DNA of 48,635 nucleotides, taken from contig NZ_JADNRS010000003.1 of the NCBI RefSeq assembly GCF_015709225.1, forward strand, positions 1 to 48,635. The letters run 5' to 3'. How positions within the stretch are numbered: the first letter of the stretch is position 1; each line of letters opens with the position of its first letter. The DNA is from Acholeplasma laidlawii (GTDB lineage: Bacteria > Bacillota_I > Bacilli_A > Acholeplasmatales > Acholeplasmataceae). The position numbers and the translations under genes are program-made. The notes below the pieces were generated by a model. It was not told where the DNA came from. It was given only the letters and a program-made list of their open reading frames with translations, and did no database searches. Below, one piece after another: positions 17,189-26,004 of this stretch.

Positions 17189-17824
17189 ATGAAACAAGAG
17201 TTCACACCTAAAGAACTCCAAAAGATGGAGCAACAAAGACGTAAAAAAAGAAATGTGAAAGACTTTATTAATAAGGATTATATTGATGAAAAAGGTGATG
17301 CCATTGTTGATGTAGTCATCAATGATCGCAGTCAGCTCTTTTCACCATATTCTAATAAGATGTTATTAAAAAATGAAATATTTACGTACTTAGATACAAT
17401 CGCCGATCCGATTCCTAATATTTATCCATTAGTGATTAATTTTATTGTTACAGACTTATCAATGATTAACCAAGAATATGTTAAAGAAGCCTTAAAAAGA
17501 TATTACTGGTTTAGTTATAAGGCAATGGAATCTAAACTAAAAAGAGATTTTATATTTATATTTGTTTATTTTATACTAGGTTTATTATTAATCATTGGAT
17601 TTAACTTAATTAATTTTAATGAACTAGGTATAAATTCAACTTGGCAAAGCGTTATAGATAGTGTGATTACTATCTTTGTATGGGTTATTGTTTGGGAAGC
17701 TATTTCCCAACTCATCATTGGTCGTAAAGAAAAAAAGGATGAAATGCTTAACGAAAAGCAAATGGCTCTAGCTGAAATCAAGTTTTATGAAAGTTTAAGT
17801 GATGCAGATACTAAAGTCAATTAA
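17189..17824 (+). CDS. Uncharacterised protein with two membrane segments
   Basis: I do not recognise this family. The 211-residue protein has a basic, charged N-terminus (KMEQQRRKKRNVKDF), a soluble region of about 100 residues, and two hydrophobic segments at roughly 117-140 (FIFIFVYFILGLLLIIGF) and 155-178 (VIDSVITIFVWVIVWEAI). The C-terminus is charged. It lies 5 nt after mgsA and just before rnr with no terminator, so it is probably co-transcribed. No catalytic motif is visible. Confidence 0.7.
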   Translation: MKQEFTPKELQKMEQQRRKKRNVKDFINKDYIDEKGDAIVDVVINDRSQLFSPYSNKMLLKNEIFTYLDTIADPIPNIYPLVINFIVTDLSMINQEYVKEALKRYYWFSYKAMESKLKRDFIFIFVYFILGLLLIIGFNLINFNELGINSTWQSVIDSVITIFVWVIVWEAISQLIIGRKEKKDEMLNEKQMALAEIKFYESLSDADTKVN

Positions 17825-17840
17825 CAAAAATGAGAAAAGA

Positions 17841-17853
17841 GGTGTCTGACACC
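17841..17853 (+). promoter_or_regulatory. Palindrome covering the rnr ribosome-binding site
   Basis: GGTGTCTGACACC is a perfect 6+1+6 palindrome ending one base before ATG 17854. Its left half is the GAGGTG ribosome site. In RNA only GGTG/CACC with a 5-nt loop could fold, which would still cover the site. Confidence 0.4.
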
Positions 17854-20040
17854 ATGAATAAAAAATTTATTAAATGGTTTTATGACCAAAAAAATATACA
17901 AGTATCTTATGAACTTGTAAAAGAAGTATATAAAGAGAAAACCGATGAGTTATTAGAATCACATAAAGAGTATTTTGATATTATAGATAAAGTATACATC
18001 CAATTAAAAAAGCGCTATGCATTAGGAAAAATTACGATCAAAAGAACTATCGCTTTTTTAATGATGTCAGAAGGTTTAAAAGATATTGCTATTGATTTAT
18101 TTGATTTAAATGGGGCGATGGAAAGTGATATTGTACTTGCAGATATTGTAGGATACAACCCATATATTAAAGAGATTATTCACTCAAATTTAACTAAGTT
18201 AATCGCAGACGTTAAAATACGTAGTGATAAGAAGATGAGATTTGATGCGAATGAAGCTCAAAATAAATTAATTATTGTGAAAGATGTACCAGATTATCTA
18301 GTAGACGGACATGTTGTGCTACTTGATGTAACTGAAGTTACAAGAACTCGAATATTTACTAAATTTAGAGAAGTTATAGGTCATAAAAACGATCCAGACA
18401 TGGAAATTGTTAAGATTGTTTATGAATATGAATGGCCACTTAAATTTAGTAAAGAAGTATTAAATGAACTACATCATATCCAAATCGATCATGATTATGA
18501 ACGTAAAACAAGAAGAGATATCACAGATAAATTAGTTGTAACAATAGATGGTGCAGATGCAAAAGACTTAGATGATGCGATTAGTTTAGAATATTTAGAA
18601 AATGGTAATTTTAAGCTAGGTGTTCATATCGCAGACGTCTCATATTTTGTAAGAGAATGTAGCTATTTAAATGAAGCGGCTTATAATCGTGCAACATCAG
18701 TATACTTAGCAGATAGAGTGATTCCTATGATACCTCATGGTTTAAGCAATGATTTATGTAGTTTAAATCCAAATGAAAATAAATATACGATTACTTGTGA
18801 AATGGAATTAAACCCTGAAATAGAAGTGGTTAGTTATGATATTTATGCATCCATTATCCAAAGTAAACATCGCCTAACCTATCATGATGTGAATCAACTA
18901 TTTAAAGAAGATCAATCTACGGGTTTTAAGGAAGTAGATAAGATGTTAATTACGATGAATGAGATTGCTCAAAAGTTAAAACAAATACGTCAAGAACGTG
19001 GTGCGATTGATTTTAATTCTACAGAACTTAAATTTGTATTAGATGTCAATGGTGATGTTTTAGGTGTTGAAGAGCGCACCACAGATGAGGCAGAAGCATT
19101 AATTGAATCCTTCATGATACTTGCAAATGAAACAGTCTCAAGACATTTCTTCTTTAATGATTTACCAGGTATTTATCGAATTCATGAAAAGCCTACCTCA
19201 GAAAAATTAGATATTGCTTTTGAATCCAGTGCTAAACTCGGTTTTAGAGTTGATCAAAGTGCTAAATCAAGCGCTCAAAAACTTCAAAGATTAACAAAAA
19301 AAGTTGTAGACACGCCTTACGAATATATTATTAATATGATTTTATTAAGAAGTATGCAAAAAGCAATATATTCAGAAAAACCAATTGGCCACTTTGGTCT
19401 AGGTAGTGCGTATTACTCACACTTTACATCGCCAATTAGAAGATATCCAGACCTTTTACTACATCGTATGATTAGAGACTTAATCCTAAATAATCCGGAT
19501 GCTGAAACCCTTAAAAAATTAAAGAAACACTATAGAGATTTAATGCCTTCATATTCAGAGCATACGTCTAATCAAGAACGTCAAGCTGTAAACATGGAAC
19601 GCGAAGTCAATAAATTAAAGAGTCGTCAATATATGACACAGTTTATTAATCAGTCTTTTGATGGACAAATTGTATCTATGATGCCAAGTGGATTCTTTGT
19701 GAAATTAGAAAATGGTATTGAAGGATTAGTGAACGTTAGAAACGTAAATCAATATTTAATCTATGATGATGAAGCACTCTTATTTTATACAGAACGTGGT
19801 AAGAGATACCGATTAGGTGATAAAATTAGAGTAAAGCTCATTAAAGTAGATGAAGTAGAAAACAATATCGACTTTACAATTGATCCACAAAACAAAGCAG
19901 AAGACTATAAAACACATAAAACAAGTACATCTAAGGTTAAACGTAAACCCAATCCGGCAGATATGGGAAAATCTAGAAGCGCTAAATCTAAAGCACCAAT
20001 AAGGGGTAAAAAAGGATTTGGACCTAAGAAAAAAAGATAG
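17854..20040 (+). CDS. rnr: Ribonuclease R
   Basis: 3'-5' processive exoribonuclease of the RNB family, acting on structured RNA and, with SmpB and tmRNA, on stalled messages. The cold-shock-like N-terminal part is followed by the RNB core with the catalytic Asp cluster in VTIDGADAKDLDDAI. The late core motif SHFTSPIRRYPDLLLHR is clear. An S1 domain (SFDGQIVSMMPSGFFVKLENGIEGLV) and a Lys-rich tail end the protein. The start is placed at ATG 17854, with GAGGTG upstream; an ATG at 17830 adds eight residues but has no ribosome site. It is followed after 18 nt by smpB, a common and functionally meaningful pair. Confidence 0.94.
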   Translation: MNKKFIKWFYDQKNIQVSYELVKEVYKEKTDELLESHKEYFDIIDKVYIQLKKRYALGKITIKRTIAFLMMSEGLKDIAIDLFDLNGAMESDIVLADIVGYNPYIKEIIHSNLTKLIADVKIRSDKKMRFDANEAQNKLIIVKDVPDYLVDGHVVLLDVTEVTRTRIFTKFREVIGHKNDPDMEIVKIVYEYEWPLKFSKEVLNELHHIQIDHDYERKTRRDITDKLVVTIDGADAKDLDDAISLEYLENGNFKLGVHIADVSYFVRECSYLNEAAYNRATSVYLADRVIPMIPHGLSNDLCSLNPNENKYTITCEMELNPEIEVVSYDIYASIIQSKHRLTYHDVNQLFKEDQSTGFKEVDKMLITMNEIAQKLKQIRQERGAIDFNSTELKFVLDVNGDVLGVEERTTDEAEALIESFMILANETVSRHFFFNDLPGIYRIHEKPTSEKLDIAFESSAKLGFRVDQSAKSSAQKLQRLTKKVVDTPYEYIINMILLRSMQKAIYSEKPIGHFGLGSAYYSHFTSPIRRYPDLLLHRMIRDLILNNPDAETLKKLKKHYRDLMPSYSEHTSNQERQAVNMEREVNKLKSRQYMTQFINQSFDGQIVSMMPSGFFVKLENGIEGLVNVRNVNQYLIYDDEALLFYTERGKRYRLGDKIRVKLIKVDEVENNIDFTIDPQNKAEDYKTHKTSTSKVKRKPNPADMGKSRSAKSKAPIRGKKGFGPKKKR

Positions 20041-20058
20041 TACACAAAGGAATCTCAT

Positions 20059-20508
20059 ATGAAAATTATTACTCAAAATAAAAAAGCACATTTTGAATAT
20101 TTTATTGAACAAAAATTTGTGGCTGGTATTAAACTTCAAGGTAGTGAAGTTAAAAGTATCAGGGCAGGTAAATGTTCAATCAATGAAGCCTATATCACAT
20201 TTAGAAATGGAGAAGTTTTTATCTTAAACATGCACATTGCAAAATTTGATGCATCCTCTATTTTTAATCATGAAGAAACAAGAACTAGAAAACTGTTATT
20301 AAATCGAAGTGAAATTGATAAGCTAATGGGATCACAAACTAGAGATGGTATGACAATTATTCCTCTAACTGTAGAACTTCATGAAGGTTTAATTAAAGTT
20401 GTCATAGCTCTTGCTAAAGGTAAAAAGTTGTTTGATAAACGTGAAACGATTAAAGAACGTGATATTAAACGTGAACAACAACAATCACTTAAAGGTAAAA
20501 TAAGATGA
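20059..20508 (+). CDS. smpB: SsrA-binding protein SmpB
   Basis: Binds tmRNA and brings it to stalled ribosomes for trans-translation. The family sequence FEYFIEQKFVAGIKLQGSEV and SIRAGKCSINEAYI are present, as are IAKFDASSIFNHEETRTRKLL and LAKGKKLFDKRETIKERD. Length of 149 residues is normal. The basic C-terminal tail, which enters the mRNA channel, is present. Its stop overlaps the start of the next gene by 4 nt. The tmRNA gene itself was not found in this window. Confidence 0.97.
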   Translation: MKIITQNKKAHFEYFIEQKFVAGIKLQGSEVKSIRAGKCSINEAYITFRNGEVFILNMHIAKFDASSIFNHEETRTRKLLLNRSEIDKLMGSQTRDGMTIIPLTVELHEGLIKVVIALAKGKKLFDKRETIKERDIKREQQQSLKGKIR

Positions 20509-21491
20509 ACCAAAAAATAAAAGTGGGATTAATGCTTGGTGGCGGTGGTGCAAAGGGAAGTTACCAACTAGGTGTCATCAAGGCATTAGAAGAATTAAAT
20601 CTCTTAAAACACATTGATGTAATATCAGGTGTTTCAATAGGTGCAATCAACACACTTTTATTAATGAGCAAAAAAAGCCATAAAGAAATGGTCAAGATTT
20701 GGGATATCATGGACTCGGAAAATGTCTTTGGTTCAAAACAATCTATCTTAAAAGATAAAAGACTTTATGATTTTAGACCGGTTGCAGAAAAGTTAATTGA
20801 AAGTGTAGATCTTAAACGCATTAAAAGATCTAAGTATCAAGGTTTTGCAACTGCAGCACGTATTTATGATAAGGAATCATTTATACATCAAATTAAAACA
20901 GATACCATGGAAAAGAAAGTATTTAATTTAAATGAAGTAGAAGATCCCTTCATTTCAGTGATGGCATCCTCTTCAATTCCACTGGTATTTGGTCCAACAA
21001 CTATTGGCGAACATAAATATGTAGACGGTGGTGTTATTGATAACTATCCTGTACAACCTTTAATTGATGCAGGGTGCAACTTTATTTTTGCAATTGCATT
21101 AGATGACTGGTTTAATCCACATATTTATGATAATCATGATATTACAATTGTTAACTTTACATCCACATCTGCATTTGAATCCAATCGTTTAGCAGATATG
21201 TTAGATGTTGTGAAGTTTAATCCGGAATTTAAAACTGAAAAAGAAGAACTTGGATACTATGTGGCTAAAACAATGATCTCAAAAATGATAGATGAACGCA
21301 TGATCAAGCGTTCCTTTGGCTTTACATCCTTTATAAAAAAGACTGGGTTTAAAGTTTTAGAACTATCCAAATTTGAAGAGATGTTTGTGAAACATCGAAA
21401 ACTTCAGGAACGATCAAAACTAAAGAAAATGATTAAAGAAAATAAAAAGTTAAGAAAAAGTAAAAAAGGGGTAGAAAAAGTAAATGAATGA
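20505..21491 (+). CDS. Patatin-like phospholipase
   Basis: Probable lipid acyl hydrolase. The oxyanion loop GLMLGGGGAKGSYQLG lies at residues 7-22, the nucleophile elbow GVSIG holds the catalytic Ser, and the Asp of the dyad is in VDGGV. These are all three patatin motifs. There is no signal peptide, so action on the inner leaflet or cytosolic lipids is likely. The C-terminus is strongly basic (KLKKMIKENKKLRKSKKG), possibly a membrane-surface contact. Start overlaps smpB by 4 nt and stop overlaps the PAP2 gene by 8 nt. Together with PAP2 this suggests a lipid-remodelling pair. Confidence 0.88.
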   Translation: MNQKIKVGLMLGGGGAKGSYQLGVIKALEELNLLKHIDVISGVSIGAINTLLLMSKKSHKEMVKIWDIMDSENVFGSKQSILKDKRLYDFRPVAEKLIESVDLKRIKRSKYQGFATAARIYDKESFIHQIKTDTMEKKVFNLNEVEDPFISVMASSSIPLVFGPTTIGEHKYVDGGVIDNYPVQPLIDAGCNFIFAIALDDWFNPHIYDNHDITIVNFTSTSAFESNRLADMLDVVKFNPEFKTEKEELGYYVAKTMISKMIDERMIKRSFGFTSFIKKTGFKVLELSKFEEMFVKHRKLQERSKLKKMIKENKKLRKSKKGVEKVNE

Positions 21492-22359
21492 ATTAGATAT
21501 TATACGTTTTATACAAGGTATTAGAAATTCTTTTTTAGATACACTCATGGAACTCTTAACAGAGTTAGGTGATCAGCTCGTATTTATTGCAATTGCTTTG
21601 GTGATTTATTGGTTTTTTAATAAAAGGATAGCATTTAAACTGGTATTTGTTTTTATAAGTAGTGCTATTGTAAATGAACTATTAAAGGGTATTATTGCAA
21701 GAAATAGACCGTATGTAGAAGACCCTTCACTTGGAGTAGGTACCCTCACACATGGATATAGTTTCCCTTCAGGACATGCTCAAAATACAGGTGTCATTAC
21801 AACTGTATTGTACAAGAATTATTCAAATAAATCTAAATGGTTAAAATGGGTATTACTAGCTGCAATAATCATAGTACCATTTACCCGTATGTACTTGGGG
21901 CAACACTACCTAACTGACGTCCTTGCAGGTTTGGCATTAGGTATTGTTATAGCACTAGGAGTTTCTGTATTAGTTGATATGATGGGTGATAAAGAACACT
22001 TGTTTGGATTACTCATTACAATTCCTTTAGTTCTTATTGTATTTATTATTTCAAGTTTTGGACAAACATATGAAGAACTTAAGAATCTATTTGTTGCAGT
22101 GGGTGGATTAACTGGATTCTTTGTAGGTTATGCAGTAGATAAACTCTATATCCAATATAATGACTTACCAAAAGGTATTAAGGTATTATATAGAGCACTT
22201 GTAGGGGCTTTAATTGTTGGCGCTTTCTATTTAGGGTTAAGTTTCTTATTTGATATGATTGCAGTTGATAATTTATACCTAGATTTTGTTAGATACCTAT
22301 TTGTAGGTTTTGGTGGTAGTGCAATTTCTATGTTTGTATTCAAAATGTTAAAGGTGTAG
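21484..22359 (+). CDS. PAP2-family membrane phosphatase
   Basis: Integral membrane phosphatase, probably acting on phosphatidic acid, diacylglycerol-pyrophosphate or an isoprenyl-pyrophosphate. The three-part PAP2 signature is present: KGIIARNRP near residue 60, FPSGHA near 97, and RMYLGQHYLTDVLAG near 139. The protein has about eight hydrophobic segments. The C-terminal 100 residues add extra membrane helices beyond the basic PAP2 fold. It overlaps the patatin gene by 8 nt. Which lipid is used cannot be told from sequence. Confidence 0.88.
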   Translation: MNELDIIRFIQGIRNSFLDTLMELLTELGDQLVFIAIALVIYWFFNKRIAFKLVFVFISSAIVNELLKGIIARNRPYVEDPSLGVGTLTHGYSFPSGHAQNTGVITTVLYKNYSNKSKWLKWVLLAAIIIVPFTRMYLGQHYLTDVLAGLALGIVIALGVSVLVDMMGDKEHLFGLLITIPLVLIVFIISSFGQTYEELKNLFVAVGGLTGFFVGYAVDKLYIQYNDLPKGIKVLYRALVGALIVGAFYLGLSFLFDMIAVDNLYLDFVRYLFVGFGGSAISMFVFKMLKV

Positions 22360-22360
22360 T

Positions 22361-22774
22361 ATGGTATTTCATAAATCGTTTAAAGAGTTAACTAAAGAAG
22401 AACTTGTTGAAATATTTAAACTAAGACAAACTGTTTTTATGGTTGAACAAGAAATTATTGAAGTTGATATTGACGACCATGATCTTGTATGTGAACATTT
22501 ATTTATTAAAAAAGATGGAAAAATTGTTTCATATGCTAGGCTTATAGAAGAAAAAGAAGAACTTTATATTGGTAGAGTCGCTACCCTAAAAGAATATAGA
22601 AAAATAGGTTTTTCCACTGAAATCATAAAATACTTACAAGAAAAACATGATGTACTTGCTGTAAGTAGTCAAGATGTTAGAATAGACTTCTATAAAAAAT
22701 TAGATTTTAAAGTCGTTGGAAGAAAATATAAAGATGCAGGTATTTGGCATCAAAAAATGGTCTATATTAAGTAG
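22361..22774 (+). CDS. GNAT-family N-acetyltransferase (ElaA-like)
   Basis: Acetyl-CoA dependent acetyltransferase of the GNAT fold. The N-terminal pattern FKELTKEELVEIFKLRQTVF with a following DIDDHD matches ElaA-type proteins. The acetyl-CoA loop is less typical: VATLKEYRKIGFSTEII, where the Q/RxxGxG/A motif is only partly kept. Length of 137 residues is normal. It begins 1 nt after the PAP2 stop with AAAGGTG as ribosome site, and the tRNA gene follows 14 nt later. Its substrate is unknown. Confidence 0.75.
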   Translation: MVFHKSFKELTKEELVEIFKLRQTVFMVEQEIIEVDIDDHDLVCEHLFIKKDGKIVSYARLIEEKEELYIGRVATLKEYRKIGFSTEIIKYLQEKHDVLAVSSQDVRIDFYKKLDFKVVGRKYKDAGIWHQKMVYIK

Positions 22775-22788
22775 ATCATTTTTCACTT

Positions 22789-22865
22789 GTATCCGTAGCT
22801 TAACTGGATAAAGCATTCCCCTCCGAAGGGAAAGAGTGTCAGTTCAAACCTGATCGGATACACCA
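22789..22865 (+). tRNA. tRNA-Arg (anticodon CCG)
   Basis: Acceptor arms GTATCCG/CGGATAC pair fully and are followed by A and an encoded CCA. The anticodon arm is TTCCC-CTCCGAA-GGGAA, giving anticodon CCG (reads CGG). The T arm contains GTTCAAACC. No separate promoter is visible in the 14-nt gap, so it may be made by read-through from the upstream genes. Confidence 0.93.
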
Positions 22866-22916
22866 TTATTGTTTATTTAAGTCTTGACTATTAATTAATA
22901 TTTTCGAGAGGAAAAA

Positions 22917-23282
22917 ATGTCTAAAAGAGTTTGTTTTGTACTGATGTTAACTTTACTAACACTTTTAATCTACTTAGTTTTTAAAATTAAGTTTATGTCA
23001 TATACATCAATCGTTATCCTTATAGTATCTACATTACTACTCGATATCGTATACACTTATAAAAAACCTAAATACAGTAAGGTATTGGTTATCTCTAATT
23101 TATTATCAACAGTGATATTTAGTGTATATATAGTAGTTGCTATAAATGAAAATCCACCAGTAAATGCAGGCGATTTTTTATTATTACCAATCTTGTTATT
23201 TATTGTGTCATTTTCAATAATTATCACAACTCATTTGGCAATGATTATAAAATTACTTTTAGACTCACAAAAAACGTCTTAA
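22917..23282 (+). CDS. Uncharacterised small membrane protein with four helices
   Basis: I do not recognise this family. The 121-residue protein is almost entirely hydrophobic, with four predicted membrane segments at about 5-23, 28-47, 55-75 and 88-117. The short loops contain Lys and Asn residues. There is no catalytic or binding motif. GAGAGGAAAAA precedes ATG 22917. It stands alone after the tRNA gene, with a TTGACT sequence at about 22883 but no matching -10. Confidence 0.65.
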   Translation: MSKRVCFVLMLTLLTLLIYLVFKIKFMSYTSIVILIVSTLLLDIVYTYKKPKYSKVLVISNLLSTVIFSVYIVVAINENPPVNAGDFLLLPILLFIVSFSIIITTHLAMIIKLLLDSQKTS

Positions 23283-23408
23283 ATTTATATTTGGTGTATG
23301 TTTTTGTATTAAGGTTCGCGCTAACTATTATATTTTTAGGGCCGGAAACACCACCAATTAATTGAAGATGTTTTATTACACCAACTATTTTAAATATCTT
23401 TTAAAAAC
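23283..23408 (+). other. Intergenic stretch without a gene
   Basis: It contains an unusual GC-richer patch (GGTTCGCGCTAAC and AGGGCCGGAAACACCACCA) in otherwise AT-rich DNA. No reading frame or known RNA was recognised. It could be a degraded gene or a small RNA that ends at the palindromic terminator downstream. Confidence 0.3.
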
Positions 23409-23415
23409 ACTAAGC

Positions 23416-23440
23416 ACAATCCGATCGGATTGTATTTTTA
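23416..23440 (+). terminator. Terminator with an 18-bp perfect palindrome
   Basis: ACAATCCGATCGGATTGT (23416-23433) is followed by ATTTTTA. As RNA it forms a 7-bp stem with a GATC tetraloop. Confidence 0.7.
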
Positions 23441-23503
23441 TTAGAAGCATTAAATATTTACAGGTTTAGTGATAAAATAGAAGTATACAGGGAGGTTATA
23501 CTT

Positions 23504-24463
23504 ATGAAAGTTATAACAATAGGTGAACTTTTAATAGATTTCATACCTAAAGAAAAAGGGGTGAATCTAAAAGGAGTCCAAAACTTTATAAAACATGCAG
23601 GTGGAGCACCAGCAAATGTAGCAGCAGTGGTTGCTAAACTTGGTGGTGAGTCTATATTTTTAGGACAAGTTGGTCATGACAGTTTCGGTAGTTATTTGAT
23701 TGATAAACTAAAATCATTTAATGTAGAAACTAAATATATTCACCAAACTTCTAAAAGACCAACATCACTGGCATTTGTGAGTTTAACAGATGTAGGTGAT
23801 AGAGATTTTGTATTCTATAGAAATCCTGGAGCTGATGAATTATATGAAGCATCTATGGTGCCTAAAAAAGAATTTGACAGAAACATCCTACATTTTTGTT
23901 CTGTATCGCTAACGGAAAACCCAATTAAAGAAGCACATATCAAAGCAATTGAACTTACTAGAAAGCATAACGGATTAGTAAGTTTTGATCCAAATATCAG
24001 ACTTGCTCTATGGCAAGATCATAAAAAAATGCTGGATGTCATTTATGAATTCTTACACTTAACAGATATCGTTAAAGTATCTAGTGATGAATTAAATTTT
24101 ATGACAGGCTTTGATGATGAACAAGTAGCGATTAAATCCCTATTTGTTGGTCAAGTGAAAGTAGTCATTGTGACTAAAGGTAAAGAAGGTTCTAGACTAT
24201 ATTTTAAAGATATCGATGCAGTCATTAAACATCCTGGATTTACAGTAAGTAGTATTGATACCACAGGTGCAGGTGATGCATTTATGGGTGCCTTCCTATA
24301 TCAACTCAGTAAAAACAATCTTATCTTAAATCAATATAACAGTTATGACATTCTAAAATTTGCAAACGCCTATGCAGCACTATCTACTACAAAATTAGGA
24401 GCGATGGAAAACATTCCTAGTCTTGAAGAAGTTGAGGCAATGATTAATAACTACAAAGAATGA
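23504..24463 (+). CDS. PfkB-family carbohydrate kinase, probable fructokinase
   Basis: ATP-dependent sugar kinase of the ribokinase/PfkB family. The N-terminal GELLIDFIP and the sugar-binding HAGGAPANVAAVVAKLGG are typical of fructokinases. The C-terminal PfkB motif DTTGAGDAFMGAF contains the catalytic Asp and anion hole. Length of 319 residues is normal. GGGAGG lies before ATG 23504. It stands alone between two terminators. No sugar transporter or glycosidase is adjacent, so fructose as substrate is an inference from family resemblance. Confidence 0.85.
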   Translation: MKVITIGELLIDFIPKEKGVNLKGVQNFIKHAGGAPANVAAVVAKLGGESIFLGQVGHDSFGSYLIDKLKSFNVETKYIHQTSKRPTSLAFVSLTDVGDRDFVFYRNPGADELYEASMVPKKEFDRNILHFCSVSLTENPIKEAHIKAIELTRKHNGLVSFDPNIRLALWQDHKKMLDVIYEFLHLTDIVKVSSDELNFMTGFDDEQVAIKSLFVGQVKVVIVTKGKEGSRLYFKDIDAVIKHPGFTVSSIDTTGAGDAFMGAFLYQLSKNNLILNQYNSYDILKFANAYAALSTTKLGAMENIPSLEEVEAMINNYKE

Positions 24464-24521
24464 TATATAATAGCCTTATAAGGTACTTATGTGTTGATTA
24501 TCATCTATATTCACTATTCTA

Positions 24522-24545
24522 ATAAGACCGCTTTCGCGGCCTAAT
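24522..24545 (+). other. GC-rich hairpin after the fructokinase gene
   Basis: CCGC-TTTC-GCGG forms a compact stem-loop within AATAAGACCG...GGCCTAATTA. It lacks a T-run, so it may be a 3'-end processing or stabilising element. Confidence 0.35.
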
Positions 24546-24614
24546 TAACGCTTTAAATGTACATGAATCATAGTATTAACATTATGTAAAATATATTAAT
24601 TACTACAAAATATC

Positions 24615-24648
24615 ATCACCAAGCAGTTAACTGCCATGGTGATTTTTT
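24615..24648 (+). terminator. Terminator upstream of the Y-family polymerase gene
   Basis: ATCACCAAGCAGTT pairs with AACTGCCATGGTGAT (one bulge), followed by TTTTTT. Confidence 0.8.
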
Positions 24649-24675
24649 GTATCTAAAATGATGTGTATTTTCAAC

Positions 24676-24704
24676 TTGCTTTCATCAATTTGGTTGTATA
24701 TAAT
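24676..24704 (+). promoter_or_regulatory. Promoter of the Y-family polymerase-yolD unit
   Basis: TTGCTT and TATAAT are separated by 17 bp, with GGGAGG just downstream. The promoter lies inside the longest possible reading frame (from 24658), which argues for the later start at 24730. Confidence 0.7.
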
Positions 24705-24729
24705 CAAGAAACTAGGGAGGCACAACAAA

Positions 24730-26004
24730 ATGGAAGACCTTAAAATATACCAACTAAATAAAACGATTTTATGTATAGACCTTAAAAGTTTTTATGCATC
24801 AGTTGAATGTGTTTTAAGAGGGCTTGATCCATTTAAAACACCGCTAGTAGTTGCTGATAAATCTAGAGGCGGTGGTTCTATTGTACTTGCGGTTTCACCT
24901 TACTTAAAATCCTTAGGTGTACCATCACGCTGCAGAATATTTGAACTACCTGAGGATTTAAATATTATTTATGCAAAACCTCAAATGCAAACATATCTGG
25001 AATATTCAGCTTCAGTCATTGGCGTCTATTTAGACTTCATCAGTGAAAATGATCTTTACGTGTATTCGATTGATGAGGCTTTTCTAGATTTAACAAGTTA
25101 TTTAGCATACTATAAAAAGACAGATGTAGAACTAGCTCAAGAAATCCTAACTAGAATCACATCTAAATTAGGTTTAACTGCAACGTGTGGTATAGGACCT
25201 AATATGTTAATGTCTAAACTAAGTATGGATATTGAAGCTAAAAAGAACCGTAATAACATTGCTAAATGGAACTATGATGACATCAAAAATCACCTATGGC
25301 CAGTCACACCACTATCTAAAATGTGGGGTATTGGGCATAGAATGGAATCACATTTAAATAAGCTTGGATTATTTACAATAGGAGATATCGCAAACTATCC
25401 TAAAGAGAAGTTAAAACGCAGATTTGGTGTCTTAGGAGAAGAGTTATGGTATCACACCCATGGCATCGATCTAAGTGAAATTAAAGATAAATATAAGCTT
25501 AGAACAAAACCTAAATCCTTTGGTTCGGGTCAAGTACTGTTTAGAGATTATAACGAAACAGAAATCATGACTATTATATTAGAAATGGTGGATGACGTAA
25601 CACGCAGACTTAGAATTGCTAAAAAGCGTGCCCAAACGATTAGTTTGTCTATTGGATACACAAAAAGTGTTGGTGGAGGTTTTTCTAGACAAGTTACACT
25701 TGAACAACCCACTTCATCTGAATCTACTATATATCAAACATGCCTAGACTTGTTTGATATGTATTATGAGGGTTTTCCAATTCGTACAGTAGGCGTACAT
25801 CTTTCTAAATTAACTGATAATAAAGTATATCAATACTCACTGTTTGAAGATGCAGATAAGTTAGAAAAAGAATATCAACTTCATATGACAATGGATAAAA
25901 TTAAACATAAATTTGGTAAAAATTCAGTCATTAGATTATCCTCTGAACAAGAACATGCAACTGCCAAACAAAGAAACAAGCAAATAGGTGGCCATCATGT
26001 ATAA
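24730..26004 (+). CDS. Y-family translesion DNA polymerase (UmuC/UvrX-like)
   Basis: Error-prone DNA polymerase that copies past damaged bases. Catalytic carboxylates are in ILCIDLKSFYASVE (residues 14-27) and VYSIDEAFLDLT. The palm continues with ATCGIGPNMLMSKL, then the thumb motif MWGIGHRMESHLNKLG with helix-hairpin-helix character, and the little-finger domain. With this start the protein has 424 residues. The start at ATG 24730 is preferred because AGGGAGG lies in front and the promoter is upstream. The next gene is YolD-like, which commonly accompanies the UvrX/YqjW subgroup. No LexA-type box was recognised. Confidence 0.9.
   Translation: MEDLKIYQLNKTILCIDLKSFYASVECVLRGLDPFKTPLVVADKSRGGGSIVLAVSPYLKSLGVPSRCRIFELPEDLNIIYAKPQMQTYLEYSASVIGVYLDFISENDLYVYSIDEAFLDLTSYLAYYKKTDVELAQEILTRITSKLGLTATCGIGPNMLMSKLSMDIEAKKNRNNIAKWNYDDIKNHLWPVTPLSKMWGIGHRMESHLNKLGLFTIGDIANYPKEKLKRRFGVLGEELWYHTHGIDLSEIKDKYKLRTKPKSFGSGQVLFRDYNETEIMTIILEMVDDVTRRLRIAKKRAQTISLSIGYTKSVGGGFSRQVTLEQPTSSESTIYQTCLDLFDMYYEGFPIRTVGVHLSKLTDNKVYQYSLFEDADKLEKEYQLHMTMDKIKHKFGKNSVIRLSSEQEHATAKQRNKQIGGHHV

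Noticed and set aside
20041-22790. tmRNA gene near smpB
   Set aside because: No tRNA-Ala-like ends or tag-peptide frame were seen; the space is filled by coding genes.
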